Of a DNA stretch of 64,000 bases, positions 53,132 to 61,991 are shown piece after piece (position 1 is the stretch's first letter; every line of letters begins with the position of its first letter). The notes under the pieces are model-generated. The model made no database searches. It was not told where the DNA came from and saw nothing but the letters and a program-made list of their open reading frames with translations. The position numbers were made by a program, and so were the translations under genes. Source of the DNA: JAAZPT01 sp034180455 (GTDB lineage: Bacteria; Bacillota; Clostridia; Christensenellales; Aristaeellaceae); contig JAXFOG010000032.1 of assembly GCA_034180455.1 (NCBI GenBank), forward strand, positions 1 to 64,000, in the 5' to 3' direction.

Positions 53132-53200
53132 AATTACCTCCTAAGTTTAGTATACCATAGTGAAAGATTTTACTTGTAACATCTAGGTAAATTTTTATAC

Positions 53201-53223
53201 AAAAAAACCTTGCATTAGCAAGG
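53201..53223 (-). terminator. Terminator of the YibE/F-like gene
   Basis: On the minus strand CCTTGC pairs with GCAAGG around TAAT, followed by a U run. Confidence 0.75.
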
Positions 53224-53241
53224 TAGTCCTATAAAAAAATT

Positions 53242-54426
53242 TTAATTATTGATACTTTCTACAATTCTCTCTGTTTCAATAGCTTCCATGTCAATAGGAG
53301 CGGAATCTACATGACTCTTTGTAAGTACAAACGAAGCGACTATTGCTGTAAATGGAGCAACGCTTACAAGTCCAAATGACCCTACAAGCGTTCGGAGTAT
53401 TTCAGAAGATACAAACTTATAGTTTATAAGGTCTATTGCAGGAGAGCCCTGAGCCACAAAGAACAGCAGCATGCTAAGATAGCTTCCAGAATATGCCAAC
53501 ATAAGAGTCGTAGTCATTGTACCCACTACTTTTTTGCCAACTTCAAATCCTGATTTAAGCAATTGCTTTCGGCTTACGTAGGGGGCGTGCAGCTTTACTT
53601 CGTAACATGATGCTGATACATCCATGCTAAGGTCCATTAATGCGCCAGAATTAGCAATAAATACCATTGAGTAGAACAGCTCAAGCATATCTATCTTTAA
53701 ATTGCTCTGAGAGAGCAAGGATACCATATATGGAGTAGTGCCTCCATCCATTTTTAACAAATTACCAAATATTATTGCTAACACACATGTAAGTAATGTT
53801 CCAAGCAATGAGCCTATTATTGCGACAAGCGATACTTTGGAAAATCCTGCAACTAGCAAGTCAATAATTATTGTAAGAAAAATTACTAACAGGAGCGACA
53901 TGAATATAGGATTATATCCCATTAATATAAGGGGAATAAAGGCTTTCCAAATTATAATTATGCTTGCTGCAAGCGAAATTATTGCGCCAAGACATGATAG
54001 ACCCCCAAACAATATAAGAATTAAACCAAACAGTCCAAAAAGCAATCCTTGTGGAAGATTTCTGTCATGATCTATAAGTGTTCCTTTGATCTTTCCCTCA
54101 TAGTCGGATAGAACGCACAGCGCTCTTTCTCCTACTTTGAATACCTTATCCTTGTCAAGTGAGGCAGACATAATATTATTGGCGCTAATTACCATGCCCT
54201 TATGCTCACCATTTAATATTTCTACTTCGCATTGCTGATCGCCTGTATTTACCAAGCCTATTGGGCTAAGCTCAGAATTATCGACGTTTAGTATTTCTAC
54301 AGATACGCGTGGTTTTTGTCCGTAGGTTGAAATATTATATTCAGGCAAAAAACAAGCGATTATCGTAAATAATCCGATCACAATACATATTGCCCAATTC
54401 ATTTTTTTCTTTTTAGATTCTTTCAT
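53242..54426 (-). CDS. YibE/F-like multipass membrane protein
   Basis: 394 residues. One N-terminal TM segment (about 10-27) precedes an extracytoplasmic beta domain (about 30-122, with GEHKGMVISANNIMS and KVGERALCVLSD). About seven further TM segments follow, containing DLSMDVSASCYEV and FVSSEILRTLVGSFGLVSVAPFTAI. This is the YibE/F family of Firmicutes, function unknown, often near lantibiotic or phosphatase genes. It follows the alkaline phosphatase gene after its terminator. Confidence 0.8.
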   Translation of the reverse strand: MKESKKKKMNWAICIVIGLFTIIACFLPEYNISTYGQKPRVSVEILNVDNSELSPIGLVNTGDQQCEVEILNGEHKGMVISANNIMSASLDKDKVFKVGERALCVLSDYEGKIKGTLIDHDRNLPQGLLFGLFGLILILFGGLSCLGAIISLAASIIIIWKAFIPLILMGYNPIFMSLLLVIFLTIIIDLLVAGFSKVSLVAIIGSLLGTLLTCVLAIIFGNLLKMDGGTTPYMVSLLSQSNLKIDMLELFYSMVFIANSGALMDLSMDVSASCYEVKLHAPYVSRKQLLKSGFEVGKKVVGTMTTTLMLAYSGSYLSMLLFFVAQGSPAIDLINYKFVSSEILRTLVGSFGLVSVAPFTAIVASFVLTKSHVDSAPIDMEAIETERIVESINN

Positions 54427-54438
54427 GAATTCACCTTC

Positions 54439-54475
54439 AAAAAAAGAACTCTGCCATAGGCAAATATGGCAGAGT
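54439..54475 (-). terminator. Terminator of the alkaline phosphatase gene
   Basis: ACTCTGCCATA pairs perfectly with TATGGCAGAGT around a six-base loop. A run of A on the plus strand (U on the minus strand) follows in the direction of transcription. Confidence 0.9.
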
Positions 54476-54492
54476 CCCCGAATTTTTAAAAA

Positions 54493-55962
54493 TTATTTCT
54501 GAAGCCCCATTACATCCATCATCTTTGTAAATATGTCTGTGTTGTCATATGAACCTACGAACTGCTCTGCACCAATACCTGTTGCATATACTGGCAGTTG
54601 CAGACCTGTGTGAGAATAAGATGTGTACTGCAATCCTGCTTTGTTGTTTACCATGTGGCTCACTGCCATAGAGAAGGGCTCATATCCACCATATTGGAGC
54701 TGCTGAGCTGCGCTCTGACTCTTATTGCTTATGCCAGACATTGAGAGCACAAATGCATCTCTTAGTTTATCAACATCACTTGCGGTCAAGCTTGTTAACT
54801 TGCCTTCTTCTGTGGTAAGTCCATAGTTTTTTTCTACAAATTCAAGGGCATCGTCAAATGTAACTGTTCCTTCTTTGCGCCAATTTGCAACTGTGTTCTC
54901 CATTGCTTCGTAAGATATCTTCTGACCCTCTAGCACTTCGTAATGGCTATCATATGCTGTTGCTGCATAGCCTATTGTAAGACCGCCAGTCTCGTGGTCA
55001 CCTGTAACAACTATAAGGGTTTCGTCTGGATGCTGGGCCATGAAATCTATAGCGACCTGTACAGAATCAGAAAGAGATATTGTGTCGGAAATTGATGAAC
55101 GAGCGTCATTAGCATGGCATGCCCAGTCAATCTTACCAGATTCAACCATTATGAAGAAACCTTTATCATTCATAAGAGCCTGAGTAGCAGCCTTTGTAAC
55201 ATCTGCAAGACTGGCTAAATCATTGCCTTTTGCAACTTCTGAAAGACGATCAATTTCGTATAGCATAGCGCCATCATAAGCGATTGCTATTGTTCTCTCA
55301 TCAGTGGGCTGCATGTTTCTTATGGCTTCCGCATCCTTGTCAATGATTTTTATGCCAGCTTCTTTGGCTAACTCATAAACGTTCTTTTCCTCACCTTTTT
55401 TATCAGGGTCACCAAATGAACCGCCACCAATGAAATCTACATTTGATTCAACAAACTGCTTAGCTATGTCATAGTAGTTATTTCGGTTTGGAACCTTTGC
55501 ATAGTATGCTGCAGGAGTAGCGTGGTTTGTGGTAACGGACGAAACAACACCTATCTTCATTCCGGCTTCTTTTGCGTATTCTGTTATAAGCTTTACAGGT
55601 TCTTGAGTTTCAAGTGCATCATTTACTGTGTAGTTGATAACGCCTGATGCTGTTTTGATGCCCGCTGCCATGGAAGATGCAGTGGAAGCTGAATCAGGAA
55701 GGAATGATGTAGCATCCATTGTAGTCATTATTCCAGTACTCTGGAACTGTGTGAAAGAGAGCTGAGTTCTTTTCGGGAATGGCTCATCTGCATGATCCAG
55801 TGTGCCTAGATAGTACTCTGTTGCGGTAATTTGAGGTGCGCCCATACCATCACCTATGAACATGAAAACATATTTGGGTATTTTTGCTTCTTCAGCTGTA
55901 GCAAATACAGCTGCGCTTAGTATCAGAGCTAGTGCTAATACTAAAGACATAATCTTTTTCAT
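54493..55962 (-). CDS. phoA: Exported alkaline phosphatase
   Basis: 489 residues: a signal peptide (about 1-24), FIGDGMGAPQ (metal Asp), PDSASTASSMAAG (nucleophile Ser), VESGKIDWACHANDA (two zinc ligands), TGDHETGGL (Asp/His) and SHTGLQLPVYATG (final His). This is the PhoA/PhoB family, releasing phosphate from monoesters outside the cell. AGGTAGG lies upstream of the ATG. I looked for Pho-box repeats before it and found none convincing. The two-component system 1.3 kb downstream is a candidate regulator by position only. Confidence 0.93.
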   Translation of the reverse strand: MKKIMSLVLALALILSAAVFATAEEAKIPKYVFMFIGDGMGAPQITATEYYLGTLDHADEPFPKRTQLSFTQFQSTGIMTTMDATSFLPDSASTASSMAAGIKTASGVINYTVNDALETQEPVKLITEYAKEAGMKIGVVSSVTTNHATPAAYYAKVPNRNNYYDIAKQFVESNVDFIGGGSFGDPDKKGEEKNVYELAKEAGIKIIDKDAEAIRNMQPTDERTIAIAYDGAMLYEIDRLSEVAKGNDLASLADVTKAATQALMNDKGFFIMVESGKIDWACHANDARSSISDTISLSDSVQVAIDFMAQHPDETLIVVTGDHETGGLTIGYAATAYDSHYEVLEGQKISYEAMENTVANWRKEGTVTFDDALEFVEKNYGLTTEEGKLTSLTASDVDKLRDAFVLSMSGISNKSQSAAQQLQYGGYEPFSMAVSHMVNNKAGLQYTSYSHTGLQLPVYATGIGAEQFVGSYDNTDIFTKMMDVMGLQK

Positions 55963-56211
55963 AAATTATCCTACCTTTCATGTAATTTACACTACTATGA
56001 TATGTGCTAGTTATAAAAACAAGGTAGTCTTTGTATAAAAAAGCTGTAAAAATAAGTATAGGACTTATAATGAAAAGCAGGCAAGCTACTTTAAGCATTG
56101 ATTTATTTCACTTTTATTGTTCACTATCTAAAATAAGTGATAATTATTATAGGACATTTAATTCATAGTGGATAAAGTCATTTACAATGTGTTGCCTTAA
56201 ATAATCACATA

Positions 56212-56236
56212 AAAAAAGTGGCATAGCCACTTTTTA
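56212..56236 (-). terminator. Terminator of the flavoprotein gene
   Basis: AAAAAGTGGC pairs with GCCACTTTTT around ATA, with a U run on the minus strand. The 290-bp space between this gene and the phosphatase holds nothing else that I can support. Confidence 0.8.
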
Positions 56237-56252
56237 TTTAGTTTTTATTTTG

Positions 56253-57167
56253 CTAAAAATTAGCAACGATGTATTTTTTAGCAGCGATTCCTGCCAAAGC
56301 TCCATCGCTTACTGCAGTAGCTATTTGTCTTACGTTTTTCTTGTTTATATCTCCACAAGAGAACACGCCTTCTACGCTAGTCAATACGGAGTCGCTTGCA
56401 TCAATAAAACCACTATCATCAAGCTTTATAATGTCTTTAAACAATTCATTGTTTGGATATTGACCTATGTATGCGAATACATCGTATCTTCCACCCTCAA
56501 ATGTCTGTACTTCATTTGTTTTAACATTTTTGATAGACACTTTGTTATAATCATGCTCTGATCCATCTACATCATATAGCTCTGAATTAACAATTACATC
56601 GATATTCGGATTGGCGTTTATTTGCTCGGCAAATTCGTCTATTGTAAGCAACTTATCCTGTATTTGAACAATATGCACTTTATCTGCATATTTGGATAGT
56701 GTAAGCGCTTCTTTGCAAGCTCCATCGCTGCCACCTAGCACAAACACTTCCTTGCCCTTGCAATTATCTAAACATTTGAATGCATCGGCATAAATTGTGT
56801 ATTTGCCTTTACTTTTAAATTCAGGACTTTTTGGAGTGCTACCAGTTGCGATTATAAGTGCCTTTGCCTCATATTCGCCTCTGTTTGTGCTTACACGTTT
56901 TATTTTATCAGAAACATCTATACTGTTTATATTTTCATAAAATACTTTAGTTTTATTGTTTTCAAGCTGATTTTCAAGCAGCTCGCCAAACTCTACACCT
57001 TTAATTCCAACAGGCAATGATGGATAATGAGTTACTAAAGTTGTGTAAGTAATAAGACCTCCAATGGATCTTCTTTCAAACAAGGCAACATCTAGGCCTC
57101 GTGCTCTTGAATAATTTGCAGCGGCAACGCCTGCCGGCCCACCACCAATAATTATAACATCAAACAT
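56253..57167 (-). CDS. Thioredoxin-reductase-like flavoprotein lacking CxxC
   Basis: 304 residues, full length. FAD motif IIIGGGPAGVAAANYSRARG, IGGLITYTTLVTHYPS, central ATG in IIATGSTPKSPEF, and C-terminal GDINKKNVRQIATAVSDGALAGIAAKKYI as in TrxR. The redox CxxC expected near 130-135 is replaced by TIYADAFKC. The NADPH-binding HRR after the second Rossmann motif (VLGGSDGACKEAL) is replaced by VQIQDK. It cannot be a standard thioredoxin reductase. ATG 57167 has GAGGTGAG upstream. A ferredoxin-linked or different electron donor is possible. Confidence 0.8.
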   Translation of the reverse strand: MFDVIIIGGGPAGVAAANYSRARGLDVALFERRSIGGLITYTTLVTHYPSLPVGIKGVEFGELLENQLENNKTKVFYENINSIDVSDKIKRVSTNRGEYEAKALIIATGSTPKSPEFKSKGKYTIYADAFKCLDNCKGKEVFVLGGSDGACKEALTLSKYADKVHIVQIQDKLLTIDEFAEQINANPNIDVIVNSELYDVDGSEHDYNKVSIKNVKTNEVQTFEGGRYDVFAYIGQYPNNELFKDIIKLDDSGFIDASDSVLTSVEGVFSCGDINKKNVRQIATAVSDGALAGIAAKKYIVANF

Positions 57168-57264
57168 TTTCTCACCTCGAAGTAATTTTAACACATTTAG
57201 AACAAAAAGATTTGTAAAATTTATAATTTTTATAAAATTTTTTGGAAACTATATTTTTATTTCA

Positions 57265-57297
57265 ACGCTTGACAGTAACAAGCGTATTTGCTATCTT
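57265..57297 (+). promoter_or_regulatory. Pullulanase promoter with an overlapping inverted repeat
   Basis: TTGACA at 57269-57274, a 17-bp spacer and TATCTT at 57292-57297. A 7-bp inverted repeat, ACGCTTG (57265-57271) and CAAGCGT (57279-57285), spans the -35 box and looks like an operator. A second ACGCT/AGCGT pair lies at 57332-57345. Confidence 0.55.
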
Positions 57298-57359
57298 TTT
57301 TCTTGTGTTTTTGAAAATTTCAATAGGAGAAACGCTCAAAAGCGTGTAAATAAAATATC

Positions 57360-59285
57360 TTGAACAATAATATTTCCTACCTGCATAGCAAGGAATTTAA
57401 TGATAAATTTTACTATGATGGAGAGCTTGGTGCCATATATAGTAAGGAAAAGACTTTATTTAGACTTTGGGCTCCCACAGCTAAACAGGTTGAACTTATA
57501 GATTATAATTTAAATAAAGAATACCCTATGCAAAGACTTGATAAGGGTGTATGGGAGTTTGTTATTGAAAGAAATTGCGAGCTCATGCAATACAATTATC
57601 GACTTCATTTTGCAGATGGTAAAATAGAAACTTCTACAGACCCATATTCTCGTAGCCTTACAGCTAATAGCCTTAGATCTGTGGTAGTTGATCTTTGTAA
57701 AACTAATCCACAAAACTGGGGAGAAACTCGCATGCCCCCATTTTCAGGAGCTGCCATAATATATGAAGTTCATATAAGGGACCTCACAATAGGTAAAAAT
57801 AACGGAATTACCAATAAAGGCAAGTTTTTAGGACTAGCTGAGGAGAATACAAGAACTACAAAAGGAAATCTCTCTGGCCTTGATTATCTGTCAAACCTTG
57901 GAGTAACTCATGTACAGTTTTTGCCAATAAATGATTTTGCCACAGTGGACGAATGTGCTGAACTAGGTTATAACGCTCAATATAACTGGGGATATGACCC
58001 TCTTAATTTTAATGTGCCTGAGGGCTCGTATATAAGCGATCCACACAATCCTATAAAGCGCATTTCAGAACCAAAACAGATGATAGCTGCTATGCACGAA
58101 AAAGGTTTAAGAGTGATTATGGATGTGGTTTACAATCATGTGTATACTACTCTGGATAAACTTGGCTCTCAATATAAGTCGCCTTTAGAAAAGACTGTTC
58201 CAGGATACTATTTCAGAATGAAAAAGGATGGCAGCTTTTACGATGGCACAGGCTGTGGAAATGAAGCTGCTTCCGAGCAAGCAATGATGAGAAAATACAT
58301 AATTGATTCAGTATGCTATTGGGCAAAAGAGTATCGCATAGATGGATTTAGATTTGACCTTATGGGAATACTTGATGTAGATACCATGCGTGCTGTACGC
58401 TCAGAGCTTGATAAAATAGATCCATCAATAATCATTCTGGGTGAGGGATGGGAGATGGGTACTCATCCAGAAGGCTCAGAAGGCGCAAATCAACGCAATA
58501 TTCATAAATTGCAAGGAATTGCTGTATTCAACGATTGGTATAGGAACACAATAAAAGGTGGTAATAGCCTAAATGATAAAGGCTTTATAAATGGTGGAAA
58601 CAATATAGGACTCTCATGGGCACTGCTAAATAATATAAAAGGCATGCAACACAATGAATACTATAAATATAATTCTCCATTGCAGTCGGTAGTATATAAT
58701 GAGGCACACGACAATTTTACCCTTTACGACCAACTTGTGAGAAATGGCTATTTTGAAGAAGAAATAGTAAGAATGCATGCCCTTGCTTTATGCACTCAGT
58801 ATATAGCTAATGGAATTGTTTTTGTTCATGGTGGGCAGGAATTTCTTCGCAGTAAAAAAGGCGACCAAAATTCCTATGCTTCCCCTGATAGCGTAAATGA
58901 GTTTGATTATGATAGAGTAGAAGATTATTTAGAAAATTATAAGCTATTTAAGAGCTTGAATGAGTTTAGAAAAAAATATGATTTTGTTAGGCTAAAAAAT
59001 TATAATGATATAAACAAAAGCTATACTCATGATTATTTACCAGGCACAATAGGCGTAAATACTTTGGGGTATAAAGTAAATAAAGCAATAATAGATGAAA
59101 ATAAAATAGAGCATGATGCATATGTACTCATAAATTCTGACAATAAGTCTTGGAAGGCTCCTCTGCCAAAGGGAGATTATAAATTGATTATAGAAGGAAT
59201 GAGGGTGCATGATGATAATGAAATGTTTTATTCCGAAGGATATATTGAGGTGCCAGCAATGTCTTTGATTTTACTAGTTGACTAA
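57360..59285 (+). CDS. Type I pullulanase (GH13)
   Basis: 641 residues, no signal peptide, so cytosolic. An N-terminal CBM48-like segment (FRLWAPTAKQVELI), YEVHIRDLTIG, the typical YNWGYDP, the nucleophile Asp in DGFRFDLMGI, the acid/base Glu in LGEGWEMGT and the late YNEAHDN. It hydrolyses alpha-1,6 links in pullulan or branched glucans. It starts at TTG 57360; an in-frame stop lies 7-9 bp upstream. The nearest AGGAG is about 30 nt away, beyond a small hairpin, so translation may be weak or regulated. Confidence 0.9.
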   Translation: MNNNISYLHSKEFNDKFYYDGELGAIYSKEKTLFRLWAPTAKQVELIDYNLNKEYPMQRLDKGVWEFVIERNCELMQYNYRLHFADGKIETSTDPYSRSLTANSLRSVVVDLCKTNPQNWGETRMPPFSGAAIIYEVHIRDLTIGKNNGITNKGKFLGLAEENTRTTKGNLSGLDYLSNLGVTHVQFLPINDFATVDECAELGYNAQYNWGYDPLNFNVPEGSYISDPHNPIKRISEPKQMIAAMHEKGLRVIMDVVYNHVYTTLDKLGSQYKSPLEKTVPGYYFRMKKDGSFYDGTGCGNEAASEQAMMRKYIIDSVCYWAKEYRIDGFRFDLMGILDVDTMRAVRSELDKIDPSIIILGEGWEMGTHPEGSEGANQRNIHKLQGIAVFNDWYRNTIKGGNSLNDKGFINGGNNIGLSWALLNNIKGMQHNEYYKYNSPLQSVVYNEAHDNFTLYDQLVRNGYFEEEIVRMHALALCTQYIANGIVFVHGGQEFLRSKKGDQNSYASPDSVNEFDYDRVEDYLENYKLFKSLNEFRKKYDFVRLKNYNDINKSYTHDYLPGTIGVNTLGYKVNKAIIDENKIEHDAYVLINSDNKSWKAPLPKGDYKLIIEGMRVHDDNEMFYSEGYIEVPAMSLILLVD

Positions 59286-59363
59286 GATCTTTTAGGCAAT
59301 GGAACAAAAAACAACCTTGATTCGTTTATCTTATATATGGTTAGATTTAAAATGGAGGTAAAT

Positions 59364-60380
59364 ATGAAGAAATTTATCGCATTAACATTTGCATTTATTA
59401 TATTGTTTACTAATGCTATGGCAGCAGAATATCCAGATCTTAAACCACTTCCAAGTGATTACAGATCCCTACCACTTAGGGAAAGAATTGCAGCAATAGC
59501 CGAATCACAGTCTGGATATACTCAAGCCTATAATGGAGCCACTATTTTCCATCAGGAAATGTTTAAAAATCTAAAGCGCAAGGATTATAGATATGATTGC
59601 CCGTGGAACACAATATATATTGCATGGGTATTCAAAAAATGTGGTATATATTCACCTACATTTGCAAATTATTCTCCTATTAGCAAGGACACTCTAGAAA
59701 AGCGATTCATGACAGCTGGCAACACTGATGGAGAGCTAGCCTATGCTTATTTTGACTATACATATTTGCCAAAGGCAAAGCCGGGTGATCTTGTATTTAT
59801 TGATAAATTTAGACGTGATAGATTTGACTATATAGATATGTCAACAAAGCGCAATAACTCTCAAGTTTCGATAGTTGTACGTACTAATCAGGGCGCCTTG
59901 TCTGTAATTTCCCCATACTATCATCTAAAGGTATGGGAGGGCGAGCTTAACAGTAAATACAATTTCCACAATCCCTACCGTATTGCTGGCTTTGGAGTAA
60001 TTGATGTTAAGCCACAAAAAGATACAATAAGCACAATAAAAACGCCACTCATTGCCTATGAGCGCGACAGTGGAAGGCAGATAATAGTATATTATCTTTA
60101 TAAAGACGGAACATGTCTTACCAGTAATGGAGAAAGGAACACCTCCGATTTCCTTATGGATATACCTGAAAAGCCTGAAGATAAAATGAGTGCAAAAATG
60201 CGTTCTACACTTTATAAGAAAAGCTCAGGAGATGACAGCTTTGGGACTCTCCCAGACATGACTCCTTTTAATATTATTGGCAGAGAAAATGGCAGAGTGC
60301 AAATCACACTGCCATGGAATCTCTATGATGGGAAAGCTGAATTCCCTATTCAAACTACTGCTTGGATAAATCAGAATTGA
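59364..60380 (+). CDS. Exported CHAP/NlpC-like protein, possibly without its catalytic His
   Basis: 338 residues. A signal peptide (about 1-21, ending MAAE) precedes RERIAAIAESQSGY, DYRYDCPWNTIYIAWVFKKCGI (the usual catalytic Cys position) and AKPGDLVFID. These are the hallmarks of the CHAP/NlpC-P60 amidase fold that cuts peptidoglycan. The expected HVGIV is NNSQVSIVV, so the catalytic His is not where it should be. The C-terminal 100 residues are unassigned. ATG 59364 has GGAGG upstream. It could be an inactive binding module or a diverged enzyme. Confidence 0.72.
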   Translation: MKKFIALTFAFIILFTNAMAAEYPDLKPLPSDYRSLPLRERIAAIAESQSGYTQAYNGATIFHQEMFKNLKRKDYRYDCPWNTIYIAWVFKKCGIYSPTFANYSPISKDTLEKRFMTAGNTDGELAYAYFDYTYLPKAKPGDLVFIDKFRRDRFDYIDMSTKRNNSQVSIVVRTNQGALSVISPYYHLKVWEGELNSKYNFHNPYRIAGFGVIDVKPQKDTISTIKTPLIAYERDSGRQIIVYYLYKDGTCLTSNGERNTSDFLMDIPEKPEDKMSAKMRSTLYKKSSGDDSFGTLPDMTPFNIIGRENGRVQITLPWNLYDGKAEFPIQTTAWINQN

Positions 60381-61849
60381 TAAGGGTTTATAATTTTTTT
60401 AATTATTAGATCTGGGTTACTATCGTTTATAGGATCCCATACTTGAGCAAAAAACGGGTTGATTCTGGCTATATGTGCTGGATTCCACTCGTTTTTTTCG
60501 CAATAAGGGCACCAATGTCCACCCTCAAGCACAAGCTTTGGGCTTGCATCAAACTCATGGCCATCTGCACAAACAAAACGAAGCTTTGTGCGCATATCGC
60601 CTTTTGCCATGGTGCTGCTAAGACAATCTCCACCTCTGAATTTTGCGGCAGAAATTATATCATTTATATCTATTTCGCTTTCAGGCTTGGTATCATCATA
60701 TCCATGATCCAGCCTTATTATTTTATCATAATCAATTTTTGACTCAGTAAAAAATCTTGGTAAGTTTTCCCAGTGCTTTTTATCAATAAAGAATTTTTGA
60801 ATATCTGCTCTTACATTGTCTCTTATAGCTTTTAGAGGACCACCTTTAGACAAACTAAGCATCTTAAACTGATTCTTGAATATAAATTCTGCTAAGGCTT
60901 GGATAGGAGGAAATCTCATTATTGCGCGTATAAGTGCATCAAAACCCATTGTGTATTTTTTTGTGCATTCGCTAATATAGCTTGCATCATCCTGTACATA
61001 GTCAAACATTTTTTCAAGCTTGTCACTATCCATATAATACATGCCATGGAAATTGCGTATGGCAAAAAGCTTTGGATCAAGCTTTGTTATATAATTTTTG
61101 AAACCTAAACTACCAAATGCCTTTTTGTATAAAAGAAATGATGGCAACCGTAGTCCCTTGCCCCCACCAATATTGTATATATGGTTCCAGAATTCATCAT
61201 TAGCTTTTAGTACAATATCCTTCATGAGCCTTGCACTATCTCTGTCACTTATGTATTCCAAAGCGTTATTGAGTGGCTGGTGGAATATAAGACTGCTACG
61301 CTGTGAAAGCATGAAAGGCGATATTATACCGGTCTGCCTTAGTATTGCCCAGTACTTGAGAGGGCTCTCTATAAGGTATCTTTCACTAGCTATTTTGCTT
61401 AATCCATAGTAATCGTCATAGGAAACATGTATAGGATCTCCTACGCGCCCCCAATGAATAGGAGCCTGCCTATCACCATATACTGATACTGAGCTTATAT
61501 ATACAAACTTACAGGTATCCTGCATTTTCCTTTGTATTATTGCGTCAACAATATTTTTTGTGGAGAGGTAATTCACCTTGAATGCAATTTTAGGAATTTC
61601 TTCCGACCTTGGTGGAATTATTGAGGCTAGATGCAAAACTTCGTCTATACCATCCATACTATTATATATATCATTATAGTTTGAGGCATCGCCTTTAAAT
61701 ATCTCTATTCTATTTTTATATGGCTTCAGTTTACGGAGCTCTTTTGGATTATCCAAACAAAAGGCCCTTATCTCAACATCGCTGTCTTTAAGAGCCTCTA
61801 ATGTAGAAAGCCCCATAACGCCAGTAGCCCCTGTAATAAGTATCTTCAT
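60371..61849 (-). CDS. Extended SDR (NAD-dependent epimerase/dehydratase) fused to a zinc-binding domain
   Basis: 492 residues. Residues about 1-280 are an extended SDR: ITGATGVMGLSTLEAL (NAD loop), Ser in ISSVSVYG, and YYGLSK (YxxxK catalytic motif). A helical segment follows, and then about 110 residues at the end with GGDCLSST, FVCADGHEFDASPKLVLEGG and HWCPYC. These Cys and His form a treble-clef-like zinc site of the sort seen in nucleic-acid-associated domains. I know no standard family with this fusion. It overlaps the end of the CHAP-like gene by 10 bp, tail to tail. Confidence 0.78.
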   Translation of the reverse strand: MKILITGATGVMGLSTLEALKDSDVEIRAFCLDNPKELRKLKPYKNRIEIFKGDASNYNDIYNSMDGIDEVLHLASIIPPRSEEIPKIAFKVNYLSTKNIVDAIIQRKMQDTCKFVYISSVSVYGDRQAPIHWGRVGDPIHVSYDDYYGLSKIASERYLIESPLKYWAILRQTGIISPFMLSQRSSLIFHQPLNNALEYISDRDSARLMKDIVLKANDEFWNHIYNIGGGKGLRLPSFLLYKKAFGSLGFKNYITKLDPKLFAIRNFHGMYYMDSDKLEKMFDYVQDDASYISECTKKYTMGFDALIRAIMRFPPIQALAEFIFKNQFKMLSLSKGGPLKAIRDNVRADIQKFFIDKKHWENLPRFFTESKIDYDKIIRLDHGYDDTKPESEIDINDIISAAKFRGGDCLSSTMAKGDMRTKLRFVCADGHEFDASPKLVLEGGHWCPYCEKNEWNPAHIARINPFFAQVWDPINDSNPDLIIKKIINPYQF

Positions 61850-61934
61850 AGTTCATTACTTCCTTTTTGAAGTTTACATTATATTTATAGCACATTAAAT
61901 TGACAATGGTAAGCGTTTAAAGGTATTTGTTACA

Positions 61935-61962
61935 TTGCAAGTTGAAAAAAATAATGTATAAT
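61935..61962 (+). promoter_or_regulatory. Promoter of the wecB-type gene
   Basis: TTGCAA at 61935-61940, 16-bp spacer, TATAAT at 61957-61962. A weak cre-like stretch GGTAAGCG lies further upstream, near 61908, and is not counted. Confidence 0.5.
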
Positions 61963-61991
61963 GGTTGTGAACAAAATGAGAGGTAAAAAAT

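Noticed and set aside
55963..56252. Pho-box repeats before the alkaline phosphatase
   Set aside because: I searched both strands for paired TTAACA-like direct repeats and found none with regular 11-bp spacing.
61905..61920. cre site for CcpA before the wecB-type gene
   Set aside because: Two mismatches to the consensus, including the first and penultimate bases; below a usable threshold.
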